NCBI RefSeq assembly: GCF_001280015.1
Contig: NZ_LGDV01000085.1
Span: 186,001 to 250,000 of the forward strand
DNA: 64,000 nt
Source of the DNA: Streptomyces sp. MMG1121
GTDB taxonomy: Bacteria > Actinomycetota > Actinomycetes > Streptomycetales > Streptomycetaceae
Direction of reading: 5' to 3'
Shown one piece after another: positions 8,001 through 15,608 of the stretch. The translations under genes and the position numbers were made by a program. The notes beneath the pieces are model-generated. The model was given only the letters and a program-made list of their open reading frames with translations. It made no database searches and was not told the DNA's origin. Each line of letters begins with the position of its first letter. The stretch's first letter is position 1.

Positions 8001-8920
8001 GGCTCGATTCTCCGGTCCGGGTCGGTGCCGCCCATGCGCACCACGCGTACCACGCCCCACAACACCGAGCGGTCGTGTGCCGCCCAGCCGGGCCCGTGCG
8101 GTCCCGGTTCCCGGGCGCTGCGCAGCACCACCACACCGCCGGGGCGCACCGCGTGCCGTACGGCTGCCCGCAGCCGGCGGGCGAAGTCGGGGCCCGGACC
8201 GTCCAGCACGTTCGAGAGCGTCACCGCGTCATAGCCGGCGCACGGTGCCGCCTTCAGCACCCGCACCACGTCACCCTCGACCAGGCGGACGCCGGGTGCC
8301 CACGGCGCCGGGGTGCCCGGCGGTTCCGCGCCCGCCAGCAGCCGCCACAGCCATGGGTTGTGCGCGTTCGGGTGTGTGGACACGGTCCGTTCGAGGCGCC
8401 GGCGCAGCACCTCGTCGAAACGCGCGGGGACGACACCGGCGAAGGACGGCCGCAGCGCCACCGCCAGGGCTCCGCCGGGCCGCAGCGCGACCCGCATCAG
8501 CCGCCGCAGGCCCGGGCTGTCCAACTCCTCGCGCCAGCGGCGGGCTTGCTCCACCGGATCGTCGAGTGTGAGGAAGTCACGCAGCTCCGTCCACCGCCAC
8601 GCGGGCAGCAGGCGTGCCGCGGTGGCCCGGCCCAGGCGCATGACCGACTCGGCGGATCCCTCCCGGGTCGCTCCGCCGGCGAGCCGCTCGCGCGCGTACC
8701 TGAGCTGCACCGGATTGACGTCCACAGCCGTCACGTCGTACCCCGCCGCGGCGAGGGCCGCCGTCGTGTCCCCCGCCGAGGCGATGCACAGCACGCGTGC
8801 GCCCGGCGGCGGGAACGCAGCCAGTTCGACGCCCCAGTCCTCGTACATCCGCCCGAAGAGCAGGCGCGGTCCGCCGAAACCGCCGAGCAGTCGGCCGTGC
8901 GCCCACGGTGTCCCGGTCAC
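7997..8920 (-). CDS. DUF3419 / BtaA-like SAM-dependent aminocarboxypropyl transferase homologue
   Basis: 307 residues from GTG 8920 (GTGA overlap with the DoxX gene; an ATG at 8935 is also in frame). The motifs are those of DUF3419: MYEDWGVE near residue 25, RVLCIASAGDTTAALAAAG (motif I), VDVNPVQLRYARERL, HPNAHNPWLWRLLAG and ALRPGGALAVALRPS. BtaA, the best-studied member, moves the 3-amino-3-carboxypropyl group of SAM onto diacylglycerol to start betaine-lipid synthesis. A BtaB domain is not fused, but a membrane-anchored methyltransferase-like gene follows two genes later. The lipid function is inference. Confidence 0.75.
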   Translation of the reverse strand: MTGTPWAHGRLLGGFGGPRLLFGRMYEDWGVELAAFPPPGARVLCIASAGDTTAALAAAGYDVTAVDVNPVQLRYARERLAGGATREGSAESVMRLGRATAARLLPAWRWTELRDFLTLDDPVEQARRWREELDSPGLRRLMRVALRPGGALAVALRPSFAGVVPARFDEVLRRRLERTVSTHPNAHNPWLWRLLAGAEPPGTPAPWAPGVRLVEGDVVRVLKAAPCAGYDAVTLSNVLDGPGPDFARRLRAAVRHAVRPGGVVVLRSAREPGPHGPGWAAHDRSVLWGVVRVVRMGGTDPDRRIEP

Positions 8921-9294
8921 GCGTCCGCCGTCCATGTCACCAGCCAGACCAGCGCCAGGAAGGCCAGGTTCTGCGTCAGCAGCCGCCCCGGCTCGGTGAT
9001 CCGGCCGGGGCTGAAGAGCAGACCGCCGAAGTTGAACGCCACGACGAGCACGGTCTGCACGAGCGCGGCCGACCGGGCCCGCAGGCCGCTCAGCACCCAC
9101 ACACCGATCGCGATCTCCGCCAGGCCGATGCCGGCGAGCGCGCCCGTCACCGTCCAGTGCGGCAGGAACGGTACGTCACCCACGATCTCCCGTTGATCGG
9201 CCCGTCCCGGCCAGATCTTGCACCAGAACCCCTCGTAGAACCACACCAGAGCGATCGCCCACCGCGCCGCCCTCCCCCGCCACGTCTTCTCCAC
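8917..9294 (-). CDS. DoxX-like membrane protein (first gene of the cassette)
   Basis: 125 residues if started at GTG 9294; the frame extends to 9513 but the extension is arginine/proline-rich non-coding sequence. It begins RWAIALVWFYEGFWCKIWPG and has four helices, with WTVTGALAGIGLAEIAIGVW and a last helix LLTQNLAFLALVWLVTW, fitting the DoxX_3/DoxX-like family. These are small quinone- or thiol-linked membrane proteins. It is the promoter-proximal member of the 4-nt-overlap cassette. The 375 bp upstream hold its promoter. Confidence 0.75.
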   Translation of the reverse strand: MEKTWRGRAARWAIALVWFYEGFWCKIWPGRADQREIVGDVPFLPHWTVTGALAGIGLAEIAIGVWVLSGLRARSAALVQTVLVVAFNFGGLLFSPGRITEPGRLLTQNLAFLALVWLVTWTADA

Positions 9295-9457
9295 ACGATG
9301 ATCATGCCTGCCGCACGACCACGCGCGATCCCCGCCCCCCTGCCCTGGCGGCGGGACGACGCCCCCCCACCGCGATGACCGGCGGTCGTCAGGTGCGCGA
9401 GACCCCGTCGGCCCTCGTAGAAGTGCGGGAGTGCTGCTGCACGCCGCGCGCCGGGCA

Positions 9458-9483
9458 TCCGCACTGGGCCTCCGCACTGGGCC
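9458..9483. repeat. 13-bp tandem duplication
   Basis: Two exact head-to-tail copies of TCCGCACTGGGCC. It sits next to the hydrolase remnant and looks like a local replication slip. Confidence 0.8.
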
Positions 9484-9492
9484 TGGGCGCTG

Positions 9493-9584
9493 ACCTGGTC
9501 CAGCGTCGGTCACCTCGCCACGTTCGACGCCTTCGCCCGCGTCGGTCTGATCGCGCCGCGCCCCCTAATGATGATCGCCGGCAT
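9493..9584 (+). pseudogene. alpha/beta-hydrolase C-terminal remnant
   Basis: Plus-strand codons from about 9496 read WSSVGHLATFDAFARVGLIA and continue PRPLMMIAG. 'FDA...LIAPRPLLMI(A/V)G' is the conserved strand before the catalytic Asp in YcjY/dienelactone-type hydrolases. There is no start, nucleophile elbow or His part around it. A short but specific match. Confidence 0.45.
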
Positions 9585-9625
9585 TCTCCGACGGTCGGCC
9601 CTGCCGGCCCTGACGAGAAATTCAA

Positions 9626-9649
9626 CAAGTAACTTGGCAAAGTTGCTTG
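9626..9649. promoter_or_regulatory. palindromic MarR operator
   Basis: 24-bp near-perfect inverted repeat CAAGTAACTTGG/CAAAGTTGCTTG (two mismatched base pairs), 20 bp upstream of the marR start codon and overlapping the probable -35 element. Position and symmetry are those expected for autorepression by the adjacent MarR protein. Confidence 0.8.
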
Positions 9650-9663
9650 TCGAGTTCTAGGCT
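9634..9663 (+). promoter_or_regulatory. probable promoter of the marR operon (leaderless)
   Basis: TTGGCA (9634-9639), an 18-bp spacer, then TAGGCT (9658-9663). The ATG follows the -10 box by 6 nt, so transcription would begin at or very near the start codon and the mRNA would be leaderless; no ribosome site is visible. The -35 lies inside the palindrome. Confidence 0.6.
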
Positions 9664-9669
9664 GGGGTC

Positions 9670-10140
9670 ATGACCACGAACCCCAGGCCGCAGCAGTCCG
9701 CTGCGACCGCGCAGCGACTCAACGACGCGATCAAGCGGCTGCGCGCACGCCTGCGCGCGGAATCGGGGCAGCATGCGATAGGCCTGACCCTCACGCAGCT
9801 CGGCGTGCTGGCGAGCGTCGTACGGGAGGGTCCGGTCACCGCGGCCCGGCTCGCCACGCTGGAGCACGTCAGCCCGCAGTCCATCGCGCAGAGCCTCGCG
9901 GTGCTCAAGGCCGCCGGGCTGATCCACAGCGAGCCCGACCCGCAGGACGGCCGCCGGAAGCTGATCAGCGCCGATCCCTCCGCGACCGAACTGGTCGAAA
10001 GGCTCCTCGCGGGCCGCGCCGCCTTCCTGGCCCGCGCCATCGACCAGCTCGTCGCCCCGGACGAACGCAAGGACCTGGAGAAGGCCATCGAGCTGCTGGA
10101 GCGGCTCGCCGGGACCGACCTCAGCGACGGCACCACATGA
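9670..10140 (+). CDS. MarR-family transcriptional regulator
   Basis: 156 residues. Winged helix-turn-helix: LTQLGVLASVVREGPVTAARLATLEHVSPQSIAQSL as the H2-H4 region (about residues 39-75), followed by the wing with the family signature DPQDGRRKLI (about 90-99). No Cys-based oxidant sensor is obvious. It overlaps the MFS gene by 4 nt (ATGA) and has a palindrome over its own promoter, so it most likely represses this three-gene operon until a ligand, perhaps a substrate of the pump, binds. Confidence 0.92.
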   Translation: MTTNPRPQQSAATAQRLNDAIKRLRARLRAESGQHAIGLTLTQLGVLASVVREGPVTAARLATLEHVSPQSIAQSLAVLKAAGLIHSEPDPQDGRRKLISADPSATELVERLLAGRAAFLARAIDQLVAPDERKDLEKAIELLERLAGTDLSDGTT

Positions 10141-11615
10141 GCACCGGCACCACCGAGGCCGACGCCCCGGCGCGCACCCTCACGGACAGGCCCTTCGCGT
10201 GGACGTTCACCACCCCGCTCTACGTGGGCTCCAGTCTCAATCCGGTCAACAGCGCGATCATCGCGACCGCCCTGGTCCCCATCGCCGCCGACCTGCACGT
10301 CTCGGTCGGCAGCACCGCCGTCCTCGTCTCCTCGCTCTACCTGGCCAGCGCTGTCGCACAGCCCACGGCAGGAAAACTGGCCGAGGTGCTCGGCGCGCGC
10401 CGGATCTTCCTCTCCGGCATCGTGCTGGTGCTGCTCGGCGGCCTGGTCGGCGGGCTCGGCAGGAATCTGGCGGCCCTGACCGTCGCGCGGGTCCTGATCG
10501 GCATCGGCACCTCGGCCGCCTTCCCCTGCGCCATGGTGCTGATCCGACGCCGTGCCGAGCGGGCCGGGCTGAGCGGTCCGCCGGGCGGGGTGCTCGGCGG
10601 CATCGCGATCGCGGGCATGGCCACCGCGGCCATCGGCCCGCCGATCGGCGGGCTGCTGGTCGGCGCCGCGGGCTGGCGCTGGGCCTTCCTGATCAACATC
10701 CCCGTCACCGCCATCGCCATGGTGATGGCCGTGCGCTGGCTGCCCGCGGATCCCGCGCTCGACCGCCGCGACAGCGGCCCGCGGCAGGTGGCCGCCCGGA
10801 TCGATCTGCCCGGCATCCTCGGCTTCGCCGGATCGCTGAGCGCGCTGGTCATCTTCCTGATGCGCCTTCCGCGGGTCGAGTGGTCCGCGCTCGCCGTCTT
10901 CGTCGTGCTCACCGTGCCTACGGCCGTATGGGAGCTGCGCAGGACCGCGCCCTTCTTCGACCTGCGCGGTCTCGCCGCCAACGGCGCCCTCACCCGGACC
11001 TATCTGCGCCAGGCGCTCACCCTGCTCGGCGTCTACTCCGTGATGTACGGCATGACCCAATGGATGGAGGCCGCGCACGGGATGTCCACCGTCACGGCGG
11101 GACTCCTGCTGCTGCCGATGGGCGCCGTCTCCGCGCTGCTGTCCCGGCCGCTCGCACGGCGCAACCTGATGCGCGGACCGCTGATCGCCTCGGCGGTCTC
11201 CATGCTGCTCGGCTCGCTCGGCGTCCTGCTGCTCACCTCGCACAGCCCGGCGATCGCCATCGTGCTGGTCTCGCTGGTCTTCGGCGTCACCTCGGCCGCC
11301 ACGACGGTCGGCAACCAGACCGCCCTCTACCTCACCGCCCCGGCCGACCAGATCGGCACCGCCTCCGGCCTGTTCAGGACCTTCGGATACCTCGGAACCA
11401 TCACCTCCGCCGTGATCGGCGGCATCGTCTTCCACGACGGGGCGAGCGACCACGGCCTGCACACCCTCGGCCTCGTCCTGGTCGTGGCGGGCCTCGCGGC
11501 CCTGCTGTTGACCGTCCTCGACCGCCGGCTGATGGGCCGCGGCACCGACCGGCCCACCGGAACCCCCGACACCCCGCGAACCACCGAGAACCCCACCAAG
11601 GAGAATCCCGAGTGA
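10137..11615 (+). CDS. MFS drug-efflux transporter (DHA2-type)
   Basis: 492 residues with about 14 hydrophobic segments. First loop: SSLYLASAVAQPTAGKLAEVLGARRIF (motif A region, D/RxGxR-like GARR). Motif C-like glycine/proline-rich stretch: GPPIGGLLVGAAGWRWAFLINIP, typical of drug/H+ antiporters of the EmrB/QacA group. Start ATG overlaps the marR stop (ATGA). Likely exports a toxic small molecule sensed by MarR. Substrate unknown. Confidence 0.9.
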   Translation: MSTGTTEADAPARTLTDRPFAWTFTTPLYVGSSLNPVNSAIIATALVPIAADLHVSVGSTAVLVSSLYLASAVAQPTAGKLAEVLGARRIFLSGIVLVLLGGLVGGLGRNLAALTVARVLIGIGTSAAFPCAMVLIRRRAERAGLSGPPGGVLGGIAIAGMATAAIGPPIGGLLVGAAGWRWAFLINIPVTAIAMVMAVRWLPADPALDRRDSGPRQVAARIDLPGILGFAGSLSALVIFLMRLPRVEWSALAVFVVLTVPTAVWELRRTAPFFDLRGLAANGALTRTYLRQALTLLGVYSVMYGMTQWMEAAHGMSTVTAGLLLLPMGAVSALLSRPLARRNLMRGPLIASAVSMLLGSLGVLLLTSHSPAIAIVLVSLVFGVTSAATTVGNQTALYLTAPADQIGTASGLFRTFGYLGTITSAVIGGIVFHDGASDHGLHTLGLVLVVAGLAALLLTVLDRRLMGRGTDRPTGTPDTPRTTENPTKENPE

Positions 11616-12208
11616 GCACCTCCGCCCTCCCCCCGATCTCCCCCGAGCGGACCGCCCTGCTGGCCATGGACTTCCAGAACGGGATCATCGCCCGCATGCC
11701 CGACTCCGACGCGCTCGTCGAGCGCGTCAGGGGAGCCATCGCCGACGTCCGCTCCGCCGGCGGCACCATCGGCTACGTCCGCGTCGCCTTCACCGAGGAC
11801 GACTGGACGGCCATCCCCGAGACCAACAAGACCTTCAGCGGGATCGCCGCGGCGAAGCAGTTCCACCACGAGGACGCCACCGCCCGGATCGATGAACGGA
11901 TCACGCCCGAGGACGGCGACGTCGTCGTACGGAAGGTCCGCATCGGCGCGGGCTCCACCACCGATCTCCACGAGCAGTTGAGCGACCGGGGCATCGACAC
12001 CCTGGTCCTCGCCGGGATCAGCACCAGCGGTGTCGTCCTGTCCACCCTCAACGACGCAGCCGACCGCGACTACCGCATCTACGTCCTCTCCGACGGCGTC
12101 GCCGACTTCGACCCCGAGATCCACCGGGTGCTCGTCGAACAGCTCTTCCCGTCCCGGGCCCACGTCATCGACACCACCGAGCTGCGCGCGCTCCTGCACC
12201 ACGCCTGA
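11612..12208 (+). CDS. isochorismatase-fold hydrolase lacking the catalytic Cys
   Basis: 198 residues from GTG 11612, overlapping the MFS stop by 4 nt and preceded by AAGGAG. Family motifs: LLAMDFQNGII with catalytic Asp (about residue 19), VVVRKVRIGA with Lys, and GISTSGVVLST where the nucleophilic Cys of cysteine hydrolases should be. The Cys position is Val. True isochorismatases also lack this Cys, so hydrolysis of an ether-like bond, or a non-catalytic role, are both open. Third gene of the MarR-controlled operon. Confidence 0.85.
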   Translation: MSTSALPPISPERTALLAMDFQNGIIARMPDSDALVERVRGAIADVRSAGGTIGYVRVAFTEDDWTAIPETNKTFSGIAAAKQFHHEDATARIDERITPEDGDVVVRKVRIGAGSTTDLHEQLSDRGIDTLVLAGISTSGVVLSTLNDAADRDYRIYVLSDGVADFDPEIHRVLVEQLFPSRAHVIDTTELRALLHHA

Positions 12209-12214
12209 CGCCCA

Positions 12215-12248
12215 GCGGGCCCCGGTGCGGCTGACCACCGGGGCCCGC
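12215..12248. terminator. terminator of the marR operon
   Basis: Perfect 13-bp inverted repeat (GCGGGCCCCGGTG / CACCGGGGCCCGC) with an 8-nt loop, starting 7 nt after the stop of the isochorismatase-fold gene. Confidence 0.85.
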
Positions 12249-12331
12249 GGCCCTGGACATCGACGAGGACGTACGCCTCCCCGAGTACCGGGCCCCTTCG
12301 GGGTGCGTGGGCGGCCCGGCCGTGCCCAAGG

Positions 12332-12553
12332 TGGGGCTACACGGCGTGGCCGGACATCCAGGCCATCGAGATCCACTCCGACCGGTACGCCGTGACGGAC
12401 TCCGGGGTGATCGCCGAACACGTTCTGCTCTGCGACCGTGACGGGCGCCGGGTGCTGCTGCCGCACCTCGACGGCAAGACCGTGTGCGCGCTGCGCGAGG
12501 GCGTGGCGGAGCCGCGGGCTACCGGCTCGCGCGGGGCAGGTCAACTCCGTTGA
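12332..12553 (+). pseudogene. remnant resembling a bacterial PH-domain membrane protein
   Basis: An open plus-strand frame without a start reads WGYTAWPDIQAIEIHSDRY, then VLLCDRDGRRVLLPHLDGKTV, and stops at 12551-12553. 'W.DIQAIE...... V.YD..GRRV.LPHL..K' matches the PH domain of Streptomyces membrane proteins. The transmembrane part expected upstream is missing. Identification by pattern only. Confidence 0.45.
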
Positions 12554-12598
12554 GATGAGGGGGAATTACCGGACCCTGATGTTCCCGTTCCGCAGCGG

Positions 12599-13081
12599 CT
12601 ACTCCTTCGGGAAGAAGTCCAGTACGGCGTGCCCGTCACGGACCCTTTCCACCCGGAAGCCCAGTCCGTTCACACGGCCGATGCTTCCCTCGCTGACCGA
12701 CGAGGCCAGGAACGTGCCGGTGCCGGAGGCCTGTACGACCACCGAGCGTGCCGTGATGCCCGTGACCTCCAGCGAGCCCACGCCGAACCGGCTGTCGACC
12801 GCGATGCGCGTCGGCTGCCTCGTCACGAGAATCCGGCAGCGCCCGTCGAAGCAGGCACCGACGTCGGTGCCGTGCTCCCCTCTCCCGGCGCCGGATACCG
12901 GGACAGGAGCGGACACGGACGGAGAGGCGGGCGGGGAAACCGCCGACGAGGACGGCGACCCGGTCCCCTCCCCCAGGGCGCCACCTCCCGTTCCGGTCAC
13001 GCCGGCCCCCGATCCGCAGCCCGCGAGGGCCACCGTCATACCCCACCCCAGCACGGCCACGACGCTCCGGTGCGCACCCAT
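12599..13081 (-). CDS. small secreted lipoprotein of unknown function
   Basis: 160 residues from ATG 13081. A type II signal peptide is evident: MGAHRSVVAVLGWGMTVALA followed by lipobox LAGC (Cys about residue 22). Next comes a Ser/Pro/Gly-rich linker of about 45 residues and a compact domain with two cysteines (GACFDGRC) and alternating strands (SRFGVGSLEVTGITARSVVV). Anchored outside the membrane. No similar function recognised. It is transcribed towards the PH-domain remnant with no obvious partner. Confidence 0.75.
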   Translation of the reverse strand: MGAHRSVVAVLGWGMTVALAGCGSGAGVTGTGGGALGEGTGSPSSSAVSPPASPSVSAPVPVSGAGRGEHGTDVGACFDGRCRILVTRQPTRIAVDSRFGVGSLEVTGITARSVVVQASGTGTFLASSVSEGSIGRVNGLGFRVERVRDGHAVLDFFPKE

Positions 13082-13292
13082 CGACCTGCTCCTCGTCCTG
13101 TGCCCCGCGCCCGTGCCGCACGGGTCTGTCACGGTGTTTCCGTTCCACGGTCGTTGTCGGGGCACACCGTCGGGACGGGTCCCGAACACAAGAGCGCACC
13201 AGGGCCGGACCTACTCGTTCCACCGGGAAACAGGCCGTGGCGTCACCATCCGAGGAGACCGGCGATGCACTTCTGCGACAGCCTGGCACGCG

Positions 13293-13556
13293 GTGTCGCC
13301 CCGACCGGTCCCGGCACCCTGCACGCCCGTACGGGTCACCCGCTGCATCAAGGTGGCGCCGCGGCCCGGCCTGACCGTGTCCTTCGGCCGTGGTGAGGAG
13401 CCCGACGTCGATCTGGGCCTCGGCATGGACGACCTGCGGGTCAGCCGACGGCACGGCGAGTCGGCGTACCGCGGACGACAGTGCAACCTGCTCAAGGACC
13501 TGGTGGAATCGGCGACGCTGGTCCCGCCGGACCTGGATCTGCTGGAGAAGGACTGA
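13293..13556 (+). pseudogene. truncated FHA-domain protein
   Basis: Open frame from GTG 13293, 87 codons. It contains RPGLTVSFGRGEEPDVDLGL and MDDLRVSRRHGE, i.e. the FHA phosphothreonine-binding core (FGRGxxxDV...L....VSRxH). After RRHGESAYRGRQ the expected strands (WxLxNxG...) disappear and the frame ends 20 codons later, so the domain is cut. Probably a remnant; a small expressed FHA fragment is less likely. Confidence 0.5.
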
Positions 13557-13698
13557 CCGGCGGCGGTTGCCGTGCGGCTCGGCGAGGGGTGGCCCGCTCA
13601 GGGCGGGCGAAGCGGTCCAGGGTCTTCGACGACGCCGTGCCGTCGGGGGCCGTCGGGGCGTGCGTGACACGCTTCGGGGGGCGTGATGGCATGGGGGC

Positions 13699-14598
13699 AT
13701 GGAGCTGCGGGAGTTGCGGGCGTTCGTCGCCGTGGTGGAGGAGGGCGGGCTGTCCGCCGCGGCACGGCGGCTGCACATGAGTCAGCCGGCCCTGTCCCAG
13801 ACGGTCAGCGGACTCGAACGGCAGCTCGGAGTGAAGCTGCTGGTGCGCGGCCACTCAGGGGCGCGGGCCACGGAGGCGGGCGCCACCCTGCTCGCGGAGG
13901 CGCGCGCGGTCCTCGCCCGGCATGACCAAGCCGTGCGCGCGATGGCCCGCTACACCGGCCCGGGCAGCGGGGCGCTGCGGATCGGGATCCCGCTCGAACT
14001 GCCCCCGGGTCTGCTGGATCCGGCGCTGGCCGACCTCTCCGAGGCGTACCCGGACACCCGTGTGCAGGCCCGGCACCTGTCCTCGGCCGAACAGCTGGCG
14101 GCGCTGCGGGCCGGCGAGCTGGACGTGGGCCTTCTGCGGGAGCGGCCCTCGAGTCCGGAGTTCGACGCGCTGCTCGTCGTACGGGAGAAGCTGGGCGTGC
14201 TGCTGGCCACGGAGCAGGCCGCCGAACTCGCCGGACCGGACGGCATCGCACTCGACGCGCTGGCCGGCCTGCAGTGGGTCGGATTCCCGCGCGCCGGCAG
14301 TCCCGCCTGGTACGACGAGCTGACCGCGATCCTGCGCGGGCACGGCCTGGACCTGGGTCCGGAGCCCCCGCAGGGGCAGACGCTGATCGCGGACGTGAAA
14401 CGGGCAGCGGTCGCCTCCGGGCGGGCGTTCACGCTGGCTCCGCCCGACTGGCAGCAGCCCCTGCCCGACCATGTGACGTGGTCGCCGCTGGTCGGGCAGC
14501 CGTTGGTGCGGCGCACCTGGGCGGTGTGGCCGGCCGACTCGCGCCGCCGCGACCTCGGGCGGTTCATCGCCGCGCTCGACCGGTCGGTGAGCGGCTGA
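13699..14598 (+). CDS. LysR-family transcriptional regulator
   Basis: 299 residues. Canonical N-terminal helix-turn-helix: MELRELRAFVAVVEEGGLSA, AARRLHMSQPALSQTVSGLE and the trailing LERQLGVKLLVR (residues 1-50). The effector domain from about 90 starts GALRIGIPLELPPGLL. No obviously divergent target: the upstream neighbour is the FHA remnant and the downstream SDR gene is convergent, ending 35 bp away. It may control the SDR gene or something distant. Confidence 0.93.
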   Translation: MELRELRAFVAVVEEGGLSAAARRLHMSQPALSQTVSGLERQLGVKLLVRGHSGARATEAGATLLAEARAVLARHDQAVRAMARYTGPGSGALRIGIPLELPPGLLDPALADLSEAYPDTRVQARHLSSAEQLAALRAGELDVGLLRERPSSPEFDALLVVREKLGVLLATEQAAELAGPDGIALDALAGLQWVGFPRAGSPAWYDELTAILRGHGLDLGPEPPQGQTLIADVKRAAVASGRAFTLAPPDWQQPLPDHVTWSPLVGQPLVRRTWAVWPADSRRRDLGRFIAALDRSVSG

Positions 14599-14633
14599 TC
14601 CGGTCCCCCCGGCCCGCGGTAGTGCCGGGCGGG

Positions 14634-15386
14634 TCAGACGGCCGTACGACCTCCGTCGACGGGCAGGACGGCACCCTGTACGAAGCTCGCCCCGTCGCCG
14701 GCCAGATAGGCGATCGCCTCGGCGATCTCCCGGGCCTCGGCGGGCCGTCCGGCGGGTGCCTGCGCGGCGAGCGCCCGGAGGTCCTCGCCCATGGCGGCTG
14801 TGCCTGCCGTACGGGTCGGGCCGGGCTCCACGGCGTTGACCCGCACCCCGTGCGGGCCGAACTCGGCGGCCCATGCCTTGGTCAGCAGGTTCAGCGCCGC
14901 CTTGCTGGAGCCGTACAGCGCCATCCCGGCGACGCCGTACTCGGCGACCATGGTGCTGACGTTGACGATCGCGCCGGACCCGCGCCCGGCCATCGCCGGG
15001 GCCAGCCGGGCCACCAGGTGGAACGGCGCCTTCACGTTCAGGTCGTAGACGAGGTCCACGTCGGCGGACGACGCCTGTGCCGTCGGGCCGAACGGGAAGA
15101 TGCCCGCGCTGTTGACCAGGATGTCCACGCGGCCGCCGCCCAGCTCGGTGGCCTGCTGGGCCAGCCGCCGCGCCGACTCGGCGTCCGCCAGTTCGGCGGC
15201 GAGGAAGTCGGCCTTGCCGCCGCGCTCCCGGATGCAGGAGACGACGGTCCCGCCGCGGGCCGCGTCGCGCCCGGCGACCAGCACATGCGCGCCGCGCTCG
15301 GCGAGCAGCTCGGCCGTCGCCGCGCCGATGCCACTGGTCGCTCCGGTCACCAGAGCCACGCGCCCGGCCAGATCAAGAGAACCCAT
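14634..15386 (-). CDS. short-chain dehydrogenase/reductase (SDR)
   Basis: 250 residues from ATG 15386 (AAGGAC site upstream; the frame extends further without support). Cofactor motif VTGATSGIGAATAE (TGxxxGIG, residues 13-20), NSAG in place of NNAG (about 89), catalytic Ser in VNVSTM, and YGSSKAA (YxxxK). The Arg in VAGRDAARGG after beta 2 suggests NADP(H). C-terminal FVQGAVLPVDGG is typical of classical FabG-like SDRs. Substrate unknown. Two TATGGCC direct repeats lie in its upstream region. Confidence 0.92.
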   Translation of the reverse strand: MGSLDLAGRVALVTGATSGIGAATAELLAERGAHVLVAGRDAARGGTVVSCIRERGGKADFLAAELADAESARRLAQQATELGGGRVDILVNSAGIFPFGPTAQASSADVDLVYDLNVKAPFHLVARLAPAMAGRGSGAIVNVSTMVAEYGVAGMALYGSSKAALNLLTKAWAAEFGPHGVRVNAVEPGPTRTAGTAAMGEDLRALAAQAPAGRPAEAREIAEAIAYLAGDGASFVQGAVLPVDGGRTAV

Positions 15387-15476
15387 GAGAGCTGTCCTTC
15401 GTATCGACGAGTGAGGGGACGGGAGTCCGAACCTCCGAAGCCGTGCGGGGATTCCGGACCGGCCAAAGGCGGTACT

Positions 15477-15505
15477 TATGGCCACCCTTACTGGGGCCTA
15501 TGGCC
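15477..15505. promoter_or_regulatory. direct repeats between SDR and flavoprotein genes
   Basis: Two exact TATGGCC heptamers (15477-15483, 15499-15505), 22 bp apart start to start (two helical turns), in the 222-bp divergent region. Such phased repeats are typical operator arrangements; the cognate regulator could be the nearby LysR. Speculative. Confidence 0.4.
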
Positions 15506-15608
15506 GGGGAGCGAGGAACCGCGTGCACGTTGGGGTTACATGACCCGTACGGCGCACGGATGCGATCCCTTGAACGGCTCACAGCACCGATCGTGATGCG
15601 AGGACACC

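Larger units (their letters stand above)
9295..9669. other. 375-bp gene-free divergent region with hydrolase remnant, repeat and MarR operator
   Basis: No intact gene. It holds a 13-bp tandem duplication (9458-9483), a short alpha/beta-hydrolase remnant (9493-9584), and the promoter/operator of the MarR operon at its right end. The left end must carry the promoter of the minus-strand five-gene cassette, but I see no convincing -10/-35 pair there. Confidence 0.6.

Noticed and set aside
9657..11462. 601-residue minus-strand open frame
   Set aside because: Exact shadow of the MarR and MFS genes; composition is Asp/Gly/Arg/His-rich with no motif.
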